A DNA stretch of 15,379 nt. It comes from Bacteroidota bacterium. Its GTDB lineage: Bacteria > Bacteroidota > Ignavibacteria > UBA10030 > UBA8401. The stretch spans positions 1-15,379 of the forward strand of contig JALNZH010000058.1 of NCBI GenBank assembly GCA_023229405.1, read 5' to 3'. The translations under genes were made by a program, and so were the position numbers. Of this stretch, positions 1 to 7,901 are shown one piece after another. How positions within the stretch are numbered: position 1 is the stretch's first letter; the number at the start of each line of letters is the position of its first letter. The notes below the pieces were generated by a model that worked only from the letters and a program-made list of their open reading frames with translations, searched no databases and was not told the DNA's origin.

Positions 1-65
1 CAATTGAATAAATACTGTTGCAGTCAACCATTCTGAAGTATTTCGTCAAAAAAAAAGGGGCACGT

Positions 66-1568
66 TTGAAATCGATAGTGATTTGCATCGCTGCAATGTG
101 CGAAGTTCTTGTTTCTCAAAATTTGAACTTTTCAACGGTGGAATTTGCCGCCAATATCACTGCTATTGCAACGTTAAACGCCGAAGTTGCTTCGGTTCTT
201 GACGATAACAACAGGACTCACATCGCCTGGATCGACGAAAAGGATAATAGCAGCAAACTGATGTATTCGGTATATAACAATGTTTCCGTTGCTACTGTTG
301 AAATTCCTGTTCCGGGTGCGTTGACAAATGAATTAAAGATTTGTCCGTCGATTGTTTTAGATAAAAACCATTATCCGCATATAACTTATTTTGTAAAACG
401 TGATAGGAATGGCGGTATTCAGACCGGAAATTATGCTGTCATGTATGCCGGAGATCCTGAAGGGGACGGATCGTTTGAGGTTTCGCAGATTTCAACCAAT
501 TCCACCGTTGCTACGGACAATACAAGTAATATTTATAACGCATGGGTGAATGGCCGGCCGCAGATAGTGATGGATGGAGACCAAATTGTCATTGCCTACG
601 TATCCGCTTCCTCCAATCTTACCAATTATAAGAACTATTATCTTTTTGCCCATAAATCCGGATCGTCGTGGGTCCGTTCTCAAGAACTTAATGCATCTGA
701 TAATAATCCGCCCACAGCTGACGACGGAGTATCGTTAGGTCAGCGGCTGACAGTCATACAGTATATGGTCTGGAACGATATTAGCACGTATAATCCGCGC
801 TATGCATGGAAGAACGGAGGAGTATTTTCTTCAATTCTCATTCCGGGGTATGGAGGCGGTTTAGGGGCGGTAAAACATACACAACTTGAAATTGACGACA
901 ATAATGCTGTGCATTTTATATGGTTCAGCAATACGAAGAAAAAATTCTGTCATACCATACTTAATTCGTCTGCCTTTTCGCCGATTGATGAAGATTCCTC
1001 GCTCAACCAATATTCAACGAATTTTTATCCCGCAACAGTCGATCTTAAAACCGGGAAACCGGTGTATGCCTATTATAAAAATCCGCAATACAATGTCATT
1101 GTCTTTACCGAAGATGGTAAACGAATAGAAACTGAAATTACTCAAAAAGGTGTCGTCTACGGAAAACGCAGTCTGAATGTCCGGAACGGTTTCATTTCAT
1201 TTGTTACTGCCAGTCAGGCAAATAAGAAGATTTATATTACGACAAATTATGGAACGACCGTTGTTGAACGGTCCTTTGCAAATGCGCCCGAAGACTATAT
1301 ACTGCAGCAGAATTTTCCCAATCCGTTTAATCCTACAACAACTATTTTCTACGGATTGCCATATGAAAGTACGGTTCGAATTACCGTCTACAACCTGCTG
1401 GGTCAAGAAGTCAACGAAATAGTGAACGAGCATCAATCTGCTGGTTGGAAGCAATATCAATGGATTGCAGCCGTACCATCGGGTATATATTTTTATAAAA
1501 TTGAAGCCAACAGCTCGGAACACAATACAACGTATGTTGATGTTAAAAAGATGCTAATTGTGAAATAA
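66..1568 (+). CDS. Secreted beta-rich protein with type IX secretion C-terminal sorting domain
   Basis: This is a 500-residue protein exported by the Sec pathway and then probably secreted by T9SS. The N-terminus (LKSIVICIAAMCEVLVSQN) is a signal peptide. Residues about 30-400 carry spaced motifs of the kind 'THIAWIDE', 'PHITYF' and 'VHFIWF', each after an aspartate/asparagine-rich turn, as in BNR/sialidase-like propellers. I see no catalytic set and give no enzymatic function. Residues about 407-500 are a type A sorting domain: NFPNPFNPTTTI (416-427), then 'VTVYNLLGQEV'-like and 'SGIYFYKIEA' strands. The start is uncertain. An in-frame TAA lies at 9-11 and there is no good ATG. I chose TTG at 66 because GGGG (57-60) is 5 nt upstream and the signal peptide begins there; TTG at 18 would add 16 residues. 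The family and secretion route are fairly sure, the ligand is unknown. Confidence 0.82.
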   Translation: MKSIVICIAAMCEVLVSQNLNFSTVEFAANITAIATLNAEVASVLDDNNRTHIAWIDEKDNSSKLMYSVYNNVSVATVEIPVPGALTNELKICPSIVLDKNHYPHITYFVKRDRNGGIQTGNYAVMYAGDPEGDGSFEVSQISTNSTVATDNTSNIYNAWVNGRPQIVMDGDQIVIAYVSASSNLTNYKNYYLFAHKSGSSWVRSQELNASDNNPPTADDGVSLGQRLTVIQYMVWNDISTYNPRYAWKNGGVFSSILIPGYGGGLGAVKHTQLEIDDNNAVHFIWFSNTKKKFCHTILNSSAFSPIDEDSSLNQYSTNFYPATVDLKTGKPVYAYYKNPQYNVIVFTEDGKRIETEITQKGVVYGKRSLNVRNGFISFVTASQANKKIYITTNYGTTVVERSFANAPEDYILQQNFPNPFNPTTTIFYGLPYESTVRITVYNLLGQEVNEIVNEHQSAGWKQYQWIAAVPSGIYFYKIEANSSEHNTTYVDVKKMLIVK

Positions 1569-1589
1569 TAATGTGGTCATTTCCTTTTC

Positions 1590-1628
1590 AAAAAAGCATG
1601 GATATCCTCCGTGCTTTTTTCATTTTTT
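1590..1628 (+). terminator. Rho-independent terminator
   Basis: The stem pairs 1596-1602 (GCATGGA) with 1608-1614 (TCCGTGC) around a 5-nt loop TATCC, with one T-G pair. It is extended by A6 (1590-1595) against T6 (1615-1620) and followed by more T-rich sequence. It lies 21 nt after the T9SS cargo stop codon. The A-tract/T-tract symmetry would let it work on either strand, but the gene on its right points away. Confidence 0.85.
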
Positions 1629-1681
1629 GTTGTTAACGATTGTATAGTTGCAACTTTCCCCGCCAAAATGTAGTTTTCATT

Positions 1682-4501
1682 ATGTATCGTTCGATCCTTT
1701 TCATATTGTTCATGGTTGGTACGATAGTTCCGCTTTCCGCGCAATATTTTTATTTTGGACACAATAAAGTTCAATACACGGAATTTGATTGGCAAATTCT
1801 CCACACAGAGCATCTGGATATCTATTATTATCCTGAAATGAAGGAGCTGGCGCAGCAGGGAGCCTTCTTTGCTGAGGAGGCATTTCAGCAGCTCGAAAGC
1901 CGGTTTAATCATTCAATGACGAACCGAGTTCCGCTCATTTTTTATTCATCCCACCTTCATTTTCAGCAGACCAATACTACAGACGGTTTTATTCCCGAAG
2001 GGGTTGGCGGATTTTTTGAATTTATGAAGGGACGTGTTGTTATTCCGTCCGATGGATCGTTAGCCCGGTTTCGTCACGTGATCCGTCACGAATTGACGCA
2101 TGTGTTTATGCACAGTAAAATCTCTCGTGTGCTGACAGATCACCGTTTACCTCAGGACCGTATGCCGCCGCTCTGGTTTACGGAAGGACTGGCCGAGGTG
2201 TGGTCTACGTTGGCGGACGATCAGTCCGAAATGCTCATCCGTGATGCTGTACTGAATAATTATATTGTCCCGCTACAAAACATGGAAACAATCTACGGCA
2301 CATTCTTGATGTATAAACAAGGACAGTATATTCTGAAATACCTCGAGGAGAAATATGGCGAAGAGAAACTAATGCTTCTCATGGAAAATTTCTGGAGAAG
2401 TTCTTCCTTCAGCGAGGTGATGAAGGCGACCATTGGGAAAAATTATAAAGAATTGGATGAAGAGTGGATGTATGCTTTTAAAAAGCGGTATTATCCCGTT
2501 TTGGCATACAGCGATTTCACCAGCCAGATCTCTACAACAGTAGTAAAGAAAGGATTCAACACGAAACCGGTGTACTTTCTGAATGATACAACACGCGAAA
2601 TTTATTTTATCGGAAATCATACCGGGTACACTTCCATTTATAAGGTGAACCTGAGCGCTCATACCGAGGAGGAACGAGAACCGAAACTGGTGCTTCAGGG
2701 GGAAAAAACCGACGACTTCGAAGCATTCCACGTCTTTCAAAGTAAAATGGACATTTCAAAAAACGGATTGCTGACGTTTGTGACAAAAAAAGGAGAAACC
2801 GATGTACTTCATCTTTATGACGTAAAAGAAAAGGAACTGACTCGCACGCTGCATTTTCCCGGACTGGTTGTGTATGCATCCCCCAATTGGTCGAACGATA
2901 ACACCAAAATTGTTTTTGCTGCCAGTGACAAATCCGGGAAAATGGATCTGTATATATATGATCTTCCCCGTGAGGAACTGAAACGGGTGACAAATGATCC
3001 GTACGATGACCGAGATCCTATTTGGTCGCCCGATGGAGAAAGGATCATCTTCAGTTCAGACAGAACACCATATAATCGCGCAGATGTGTACAATCTTTAT
3101 CAGATTGATATTGCATCACGGTCTGTTAGTCAAATTACGAACAGCGAACATAATTATTATTCTCCTTCGTTCTCACCGGATGGAAAATATTTGACATTTA
3201 CGTCGAATATCGACGGAGCGCAAAATATCTGGTCGATTCTTTCGGAGCAGATCGGCAGACCGATTTCGACGGCGGTGAAGGTGACTCATTTTACCGGTGC
3301 AGCATTCGATCCGCAATGGACGGATAAGGATGAAATTCTCTTTTCAGGATTTGAGAATTATGGGTTTAAGGTCTATACATTGCCGAAGGCATCAGTTCGG
3401 ATCGATACGTCAAGCGTAAGAAAGGAACTGATGCTTCCGGCATCAATCGTTTCGTGGCAGCCTAAGACAATTAGCACCGATACGACGGTAAAATTCGAAG
3501 AATATCAAGGAGAATATTCGCTGGATATCGCACAAAGCCAGGTCTCTACTGATCCAGTGTTCGGGACTTCTGGCGGTGCGGCTCTTGCCGTCAGCGATGT
3601 GTTGGGAAACGATCAATACTACTTTCTCGTATATAATAATGCCCAGACATCCGATGAATTTTTGGGCAGTTTTAATCTTGCCGTTACGCGCGTATCACTT
3701 GGTCAACGAATGAATTATGCGTCGGGAATTTTTCATTTTGCAGGGCGTCGGTACGATCTGACTGATCCCGATCTGTATTTTTATGAACGAAACTTTGGCG
3801 GTTATTTTGTGTTAAGTTATCCCTTGTCCAAATTCCAGAGAATTGAATCAGGGATCACCTTCAGCAATTCTGATAAAGATAATTATATCAGCTATCATCC
3901 GCGGAAAGCGTTGATTCTTTCAAATTCCGTCACTTTTGTTCATGATAATTCATTGTGGATGCAAACCGGTCCGATCGATGGTTCACGTTTTTTAACCACA
4001 GTTGCATATACGCAGGATGTGCAGTACGGCAATGTCGGATATTATACTGCCATCGCCGATTATCGCATGTATAACAGAACAGGCGAACGTACGTCGTTAG
4101 CTTCTCGATTTACGGTGATGATGAACGAAGGGGAAGAAGCGCGCCGGTTTTTTATGGGGGGAAGCTGGGATATGCGAGGATTCCAGCGTTGGTCCATCCG
4201 CGGAAAAAAATTGTGGTTCATGAGTCACGAATTTCGGTTTCCCTTTATTGATCAGCTTGCCATCAAGCTCCCCTTTGCCAATTTTGGATTCGGATCATTC
4301 CGCGCGGCAACATTTATTGATGCTGGTGCGGCGTGGGATAAAAAATATCGATCTACACTGGGGAGCATCGGAGCGGGATTGCGGTGGAATATCGGCGGAT
4401 TTTTGGTACTGCGGTATGATGTCGGTAAAAGAATTATCAATGATTTTAACGATTTTCAAACAGGACTTTTTTATCAGTTTTTCTTTGGGTGGGATTTTTA
4501 A
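1682..4501 (+). CDS. Metalloprotease-like / TolB propeller / Omp85-barrel fusion protein
   Basis: This is a 939-residue outer-membrane protein. Residues 1-20 are a signal peptide ending 'PLSA'. Residues about 35-280 resemble the peptidase-MA-like gluzincin family: HELTH at 136-140 gives the HExxH zinc motif, and 'WFTEGLAE' at 165-172 supplies the likely third ligand, E168. Residues about 290-620 hold TolB/PD40 propeller blades ('SPDGERIIFSS', 'SPDGKYLTFTSN', 'NLYQIDI'). Residues about 627-939 look like an Omp85/BamA-type barrel, with the MRGF motif (831-834) matching the conserved (V/I)RG(F/Y) of the Omp85 lid loop and a terminal phenylalanine (FFFGWDF) typical of a beta-signal. No POTRA domains are evident; the propeller may replace them. 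ATG 1682 was preferred to TTG 1640 because the signal peptide starts there. I see no clear SD. The domains are well supported; that it is an active protease, and its substrate, are inference. Confidence 0.85.
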   Translation: MYRSILFILFMVGTIVPLSAQYFYFGHNKVQYTEFDWQILHTEHLDIYYYPEMKELAQQGAFFAEEAFQQLESRFNHSMTNRVPLIFYSSHLHFQQTNTTDGFIPEGVGGFFEFMKGRVVIPSDGSLARFRHVIRHELTHVFMHSKISRVLTDHRLPQDRMPPLWFTEGLAEVWSTLADDQSEMLIRDAVLNNYIVPLQNMETIYGTFLMYKQGQYILKYLEEKYGEEKLMLLMENFWRSSSFSEVMKATIGKNYKELDEEWMYAFKKRYYPVLAYSDFTSQISTTVVKKGFNTKPVYFLNDTTREIYFIGNHTGYTSIYKVNLSAHTEEEREPKLVLQGEKTDDFEAFHVFQSKMDISKNGLLTFVTKKGETDVLHLYDVKEKELTRTLHFPGLVVYASPNWSNDNTKIVFAASDKSGKMDLYIYDLPREELKRVTNDPYDDRDPIWSPDGERIIFSSDRTPYNRADVYNLYQIDIASRSVSQITNSEHNYYSPSFSPDGKYLTFTSNIDGAQNIWSILSEQIGRPISTAVKVTHFTGAAFDPQWTDKDEILFSGFENYGFKVYTLPKASVRIDTSSVRKELMLPASIVSWQPKTISTDTTVKFEEYQGEYSLDIAQSQVSTDPVFGTSGGAALAVSDVLGNDQYYFLVYNNAQTSDEFLGSFNLAVTRVSLGQRMNYASGIFHFAGRRYDLTDPDLYFYERNFGGYFVLSYPLSKFQRIESGITFSNSDKDNYISYHPRKALILSNSVTFVHDNSLWMQTGPIDGSRFLTTVAYTQDVQYGNVGYYTAIADYRMYNRTGERTSLASRFTVMMNEGEEARRFFMGGSWDMRGFQRWSIRGKKLWFMSHEFRFPFIDQLAIKLPFANFGFGSFRAATFIDAGAAWDKKYRSTLGSIGAGLRWNIGGFLVLRYDVGKRIINDFNDFQTGLFYQFFFGWDF

Positions 4502-5691
4502 TGCTATCTCGACATCAGACAAGCAGAAAAGTAAACAAATTGCTCACCGGTCAGCAGATAATTTCTCAGATTGTTTCGTTGGGAATTCTTTGCGTAGCGC
4601 TCTTATCTGTCTTCGGATGTAGTTCTACATTACGGTTAAAAATGACACTGCAAGCGACATCGTATGATATTCCGATGTTCGGCCGGACTGCCGCCAGAGA
4701 TTTCACCGATTCATCGACGTTTACCTTTCCTCTGTCGCTTGCGTGGGAGTATGATGCATCCGCAGGATTTGGAAATGGGTCGCCGGTGATTGTTGGTAAT
4801 GTGCTCATCATTGGCACCATGCAGGGGGAACTGCATGCCGTTGATCTTACTACAGGAAAACGTATTCGCTATATTAAAATTTTCTCTCCTATTTCCTCGT
4901 CGCCGGTTGTCTATCAGCGGTATGTGATCTTTGGAATAGAATCAACGGAAGAGAATCTTATCTCCGTCGATACTCACGATGGCAGTATCCGTTGGGCAAA
5001 AAATGCTGGCGGTGTTGCGTCCTCTCCGGTATTAAAGGAAAATCTCCTGTTCGTTGGGGGATTGGATGGTTCCTTCCACTGTTTCGAAGCAGCGTACGGA
5101 TCAACGAAATGGAGAGTCAATACTGGATCTCCGATCCGTTCTTCGCCATGTGCATGGAATGATCTGGTCTTTTGCGCTAATTCGTCCGGCGAAGTGTTTG
5201 CCTATACCATCAATCATGGGCAAGAAAGGTGGAAATTTTCCACCGGCAATGCCGTTTTTGCGGGATTGACTGCGTCGGAGGGAAAGCTCTTTGTCGGTTC
5301 GCGCGATTCCTGTTTGTATATTCTTGACGCGGTGACAGGATCACTCCATCAGAAAATTTCGATTGGCAATAAGATCATGTCTAGTCCTGCGGTCGGTAAC
5401 GGAATGGTTTTTGTTCCATCCCTAGACGGATCGGTTACCGCATTTTCATCGTTGGATGGATCGCTTCGCTGGAAATTTCAATCGAAAAGTGCAATTAATA
5501 CAACTCCTATCGTTACACCGGGAGCAATCTTCGTTGCATCACTCGATCAGCATCTGTATGCTCTCTCTCCGGAAGACGGAACTGTTATTTGGAGACACGA
5601 TCTGGAAAGCCGCATAAAAACAACTCCTTTGGTTTGGAAAAATTCTCTCATTGTCGCTGCAGAAGATAAAAATATCTATTGTTTTCGATGA
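4501..5691 (+). CDS. PQQ-repeat beta-propeller lipoprotein, BamB-like
   Basis: This is a 396-residue predicted lipoprotein. A basic N-terminus and hydrophobic helix (residues 24-37) end in 'SVFGC', placing the lipidated cysteine at C40; the lipobox is relaxed (Phe at -2), as is common in Bacteroidota relatives. Residues 81-396 contain about eight PQQ-like blades with repeated 'SSP(V/A)', 'LY.LD..TG..RW' spacing, such as VDTHDGSIRW, VTAFSSLDGSLRWKF and LYALSPEDGTVIWRH. The first strand (AWEY, 81-84) and last (IYCFR) probably close the ring. Length and fold match BamB, the lipoprotein partner of BamA (about 390 residues). Its ATG overlaps the stop codon of the Omp85-like gene by one base (TAATG), implying translational coupling and a shared role at the outer membrane. 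It could instead be a generic PQQ-propeller scaffold, so I give no symbol. Confidence 0.87.
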   Translation: MLSRHQTSRKVNKLLTGQQIISQIVSLGILCVALLSVFGCSSTLRLKMTLQATSYDIPMFGRTAARDFTDSSTFTFPLSLAWEYDASAGFGNGSPVIVGNVLIIGTMQGELHAVDLTTGKRIRYIKIFSPISSSPVVYQRYVIFGIESTEENLISVDTHDGSIRWAKNAGGVASSPVLKENLLFVGGLDGSFHCFEAAYGSTKWRVNTGSPIRSSPCAWNDLVFCANSSGEVFAYTINHGQERWKFSTGNAVFAGLTASEGKLFVGSRDSCLYILDAVTGSLHQKISIGNKIMSSPAVGNGMVFVPSLDGSVTAFSSLDGSLRWKFQSKSAINTTPIVTPGAIFVASLDQHLYALSPEDGTVIWRHDLESRIKTTPLVWKNSLIVAAEDKNIYCFR

Positions 5692-5712
5692 TTTTTAGTT
5701 CTGCGGGTCATC

Positions 5713-5741
5713 TTGACTTTCATCACAACACCCTCTATATT
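5713..5741 (+). promoter_or_regulatory. Promoter for the crp-like regulator operon
   Basis: TTGACT (5713-5718) and TATATT (5736-5741) are separated by exactly 17 bp, a near-consensus housekeeping-sigma promoter. It lies 51 bp upstream of the regulator ATG and just downstream of the PQQ lipoprotein stop codon. The same hexamers and spacing recur upstream of yceD, which strengthens both calls. Confidence 0.7.
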
Positions 5742-5791
5742 GACGCAGTCTAGGCGCGTTCATAAAAACTATTATTTTGACGGTGACCCCA

Positions 5792-6475
5792 ATGATCGAA
5801 GAAGTAGAAGTCCTACGTAATGTTCCCATTTTTACTGAACTCAGCGATAAAGATCTTGAGCATATCGCTGCGCTAGGTGTTCGAAAGAAATATAAAAAGG
5901 GAAGCATCATTCTTTTGGAAGAAGAGACCGGTGCAGCCCTTTTTGTCATTATCTCGGGCAAAGTGAAGATTGTTCGGATGGACGACGATGGCCGCGAAGT
6001 AATTCTCTCTATTTTGGGCGAAAGCGATTTTTTTGGCGAAATGGCTATTCTGGATGGTTCTACCCGTTCCGCCAGTGTTGTTGCTACTTCTAAATCCGAA
6101 TTATTTATGATCCATCGCGGCGATTTCTTGAAATCGTTAACCGATTATCCTTCTGTGGCAATCGGGCTATTGCGAGAACTCACCGGCCGACTCCGCAAAG
6201 CGGATGCGCAAATTAAAAGTCTTTCGCTAAAGGATGCAGCAGGGCGTGTCGCAAATGTGGTGCTTCAACTGGCAGATGACGTTGGCGTATTCCGCAAAGG
6301 GAAGGTGGAGATCGATGAACTACCATTACAGCAGGATTTAGCGAATATGGCAGGCACATCACGTGAAACGATCTCTCGTATGATTCACAAATTTATAAAA
6401 AAAGGATACGTTCAGTTACAGGGCAGCAAACTTATTATCAACGATTACGAAAATTTCAAATCACTCCATTCTTAG
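5792..6475 (+). CDS. Crp/Fnr family transcriptional regulator
   Basis: This is a 227-residue two-domain regulator. Residues about 8-125 form the cyclic-nucleotide-binding jelly roll. The phosphate cassette 'FGEMAILDGSTRSASV' (81-96) keeps the glycine-glutamate and arginine-serine pairs (E83, R92, S93) that contact cyclic nucleotide in Crp, though the loop is one residue shorter. A dimerisation helix spans about 118-150. The winged helix-turn-helix (about 177-212) contains 'DLANMAGTSRETISRMI', where SRETISR matches the recognition helix. The protein has no cysteine, so it cannot be an Fe-S Fnr or a thiol sensor of that kind; cyclic nucleotide or another small effector is likely. ATG 5792 was chosen over TTG 5777 and GTG 5783 as the normal family N-terminus. 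The PHP gene follows after 15 nt. Confidence 0.92.
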   Translation: MIEEVEVLRNVPIFTELSDKDLEHIAALGVRKKYKKGSIILLEEETGAALFVIISGKVKIVRMDDDGREVILSILGESDFFGEMAILDGSTRSASVVATSKSELFMIHRGDFLKSLTDYPSVAIGLLRELTGRLRKADAQIKSLSLKDAAGRVANVVLQLADDVGVFRKGKVEIDELPLQQDLANMAGTSRETISRMIHKFIKKGYVQLQGSKLIINDYENFKSLHS

Positions 6476-6490
6476 TTCATCCCGGTTCGT

Positions 6491-7333
6491 ATGGCGGTTA
6501 AAGCAGACATGCATATGCACACAACCTTTTCGGACGGGTTATTCTCTCCGTACGAATTGATTAAAAAGTGCAAGCAACGTGGACTCTCGATCATCAGCAT
6601 TACAGACCATGATAGTGTTGATTCATTTCCAGACGCGATCGAGTATGGAAACGAATTCGGAGTGGAAGTGATACCCGGTGTTGAACTAAGCGCATTGGTG
6701 GATGATAAAGATGTTCACATCCTGGGATATTTTGTCGATTATACAAATCCTCGGCTGTTGGAATATCTGGAGTTTTTCCGAATGGAGCGAGTGAAACGTG
6801 CCGAAAGGATTGTTGCAAAATTGAACAGCATCAATGTGCCGCTGAAGTTTGAAGCGGTGATGGAACGGGCGGGCAAAGGTGCGGTCGGTCGTCCACACAT
6901 TGCATCGGCGATGGTCGAAGAAGGGTACATCGATTCTTACCATCAAGCGTTTGAACGATTCATCGGCAACGGCGGACCAGCATACGAAAAAAAATTTCAA
7001 TTGACCATTACCGACGCAATCAAATTAATTTCTTCTTCTGGCGGTCTTTCGTTTCTTGCACACCCTGGACGGTATACGACGGAAGAATTACTGCATCATA
7101 CAATCAAATCCGGATTGGACGGCATTGAAGTGATTCATCCGTCGCATCAACCAAGCCATACAGCATATTACCGCGGTGTGGTGAACGAATATTTCCTATT
7201 GGAAAGCGGCGGATCGGATTTTCACGGAGGCAAAAAAAATGATGACGAAGTGCTCGGAAATTTTTATATTGAAGAAGATCGTGTGAATATGATGAAACAC
7301 CGGCTATTCTCCAATAACTCATCTCACAAATAG
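6491..7333 (+). CDS. PHP-domain phosphoesterase, YciV/TrpH (RNase AM)-like
   Basis: This is a 280-residue cytoplasmic metal-dependent phosphoesterase of the PHP superfamily. The metal-ligand motifs are present in order: HMH (8-10) and SDG (14-16), TDHDS (38-42), GVEL (63-66), VHILGY (75-80), GRPH (133-136), HPGR (191-194) and GSDFH (241-245). This set and the length fit the YciV/TrpH group. Characterised members hydrolyse nucleoside 3',5'-bisphosphates (pAp) and act as a 5'-3' exonuclease on short RNA and rRNA 5' ends (E. coli RNase AM). It is not the DNA-polymerase-linked or histidinol-phosphatase type, to judge from the GRPH segment and size. It starts 15 nt after the Crp-like gene and ends 20 nt before ribH, so the three genes are probably cotranscribed. 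No SD is visible. The family is sure, the exact substrate inferred. Confidence 0.9.
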   Translation: MAVKADMHMHTTFSDGLFSPYELIKKCKQRGLSIISITDHDSVDSFPDAIEYGNEFGVEVIPGVELSALVDDKDVHILGYFVDYTNPRLLEYLEFFRMERVKRAERIVAKLNSINVPLKFEAVMERAGKGAVGRPHIASAMVEEGYIDSYHQAFERFIGNGGPAYEKKFQLTITDAIKLISSSGGLSFLAHPGRYTTEELLHHTIKSGLDGIEVIHPSHQPSHTAYYRGVVNEYFLLESGGSDFHGGKKNDDEVLGNFYIEEDRVNMMKHRLFSNNSSHK

Positions 7334-7353
7334 AGGCGTTGAATCTGCAGAAC

Positions 7354-7833
7354 ATGGCTACCGACAGTGTCCCGCATGTGTATGAAGGCGGCGTAAGCGC
7401 ACAAAATAAAAAATTCGCAATTATTGTCAGCACCTTCAATCAATCCGTCACACAAAAACTGCTGGACGGAGCATTGCAGTGTTTTACTAAGAATGGTGCG
7501 ACGGATGTGGATGTCTTCCGTTGTCCCGGAGCATACGAACTGCCGCAAGTAGCATCGTTTATTACGGGAAAAAAGAAGTATAACGCTGTACTATGTCTTG
7601 GTGCTGTGATCCGTGGTGAAACTCCCCATTTTGACTATATCTGTCAGGAATGTGCGCGGGGGATTGGGCAAGTGTCGTATGAGCGCGGTATTCCGGTATT
7701 GTTCGGAGTGTTAACCACAGACACATTCGAACAGGCATTGGAACGTGCCGGCGGACGGATCGGCAATAAAGGATACGATACGGCACTCGGTGCGATAGAA
7801 ATGGCAAACCTTTTTTCTCACACTATTTCATAA
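7354..7833 (+). CDS. ribH: 6,7-dimethyl-8-ribityllumazine synthase
   Basis: This is a 159-residue lumazine synthase, which condenses 5-amino-6-ribitylaminouracil with 3,4-dihydroxy-2-butanone 4-phosphate in riboflavin synthesis. Diagnostic segments are 'FNQSVTQKLLDGA' (28-40), 'CPGAYELP' (57-64), 'LGAVIRGETPHFDYI' (82-96), with the expected catalytic histidine H92, and 'GNKGYDTALGAIEMANLF' near the C-terminus. The length is normal for the icosahedral-assembly family. ATG 7354 gives the usual N-terminus; TTG 7339 has AGAGG only 2 nt away and would add five residues. No other riboflavin gene and no FMN riboswitch is visible nearby, so ribH is dispersed here and probably relies on the upstream regulator/PHP transcript. 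Confidence 0.96.
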   Translation: MATDSVPHVYEGGVSAQNKKFAIIVSTFNQSVTQKLLDGALQCFTKNGATDVDVFRCPGAYELPQVASFITGKKKYNAVLCLGAVIRGETPHFDYICQECARGIGQVSYERGIPVLFGVLTTDTFEQALERAGGRIGNKGYDTALGAIEMANLFSHTIS

Positions 7834-7847
7834 ATTAAAGGAAACGA

Positions 7848-7900
7848 CGAAAGACCTTTCGATACACTCTATAATCATTCCGAATGAAAGGAGTCTTTCG
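7848..7900 (+). promoter_or_regulatory. Inverted repeat that can sequester the SD of the PorZ-like gene
   Basis: The left arm 7848-7860 (CGAAAGACCTTTC) can pair with 7886-7900 (GAAAGGAGTCTTTCG) as about 13 bp with a 2-nt bulge and a loop of about 25 nt. The right arm contains the SD AAAGGAG (7887-7893), 8 nt before ATG 7902. The loop contains TATAAT (7870-7875), a possible -10 box. A short alternative hairpin within 7848-7861 is also possible. The pairing is seen directly; any regulatory effect is inference. Confidence 0.45.
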
Positions 7901-7901
7901 C

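Noticed and set aside
1640..1681. An upstream TTG extension of the protease-Omp85 protein
   Set aside because: The extra 14 residues precede a complete signal peptide beginning at ATG 1682 and would spoil its N-terminal layout.
4248..4622. A 124-codon plus-strand frame bridging the Omp85-like and PQQ genes
   Set aside because: It overlaps the conserved barrel end and the lipoprotein signal peptide in another frame, and has no signal or motif.
4861..5690. Repeated DNA-like similarity within the PQQ gene
   Set aside because: The similarity comes from the protein blade repeats; the DNA copies are diverged and are not a mobile or tandem repeat.
7840..7862. Short palindrome after ribH considered as its terminator
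   Set aside because: The 5-bp stem with a 4-nt loop has no T-tract and is weaker than the longer pairing with 7886-7900, so it is mentioned only as an alternative fold.
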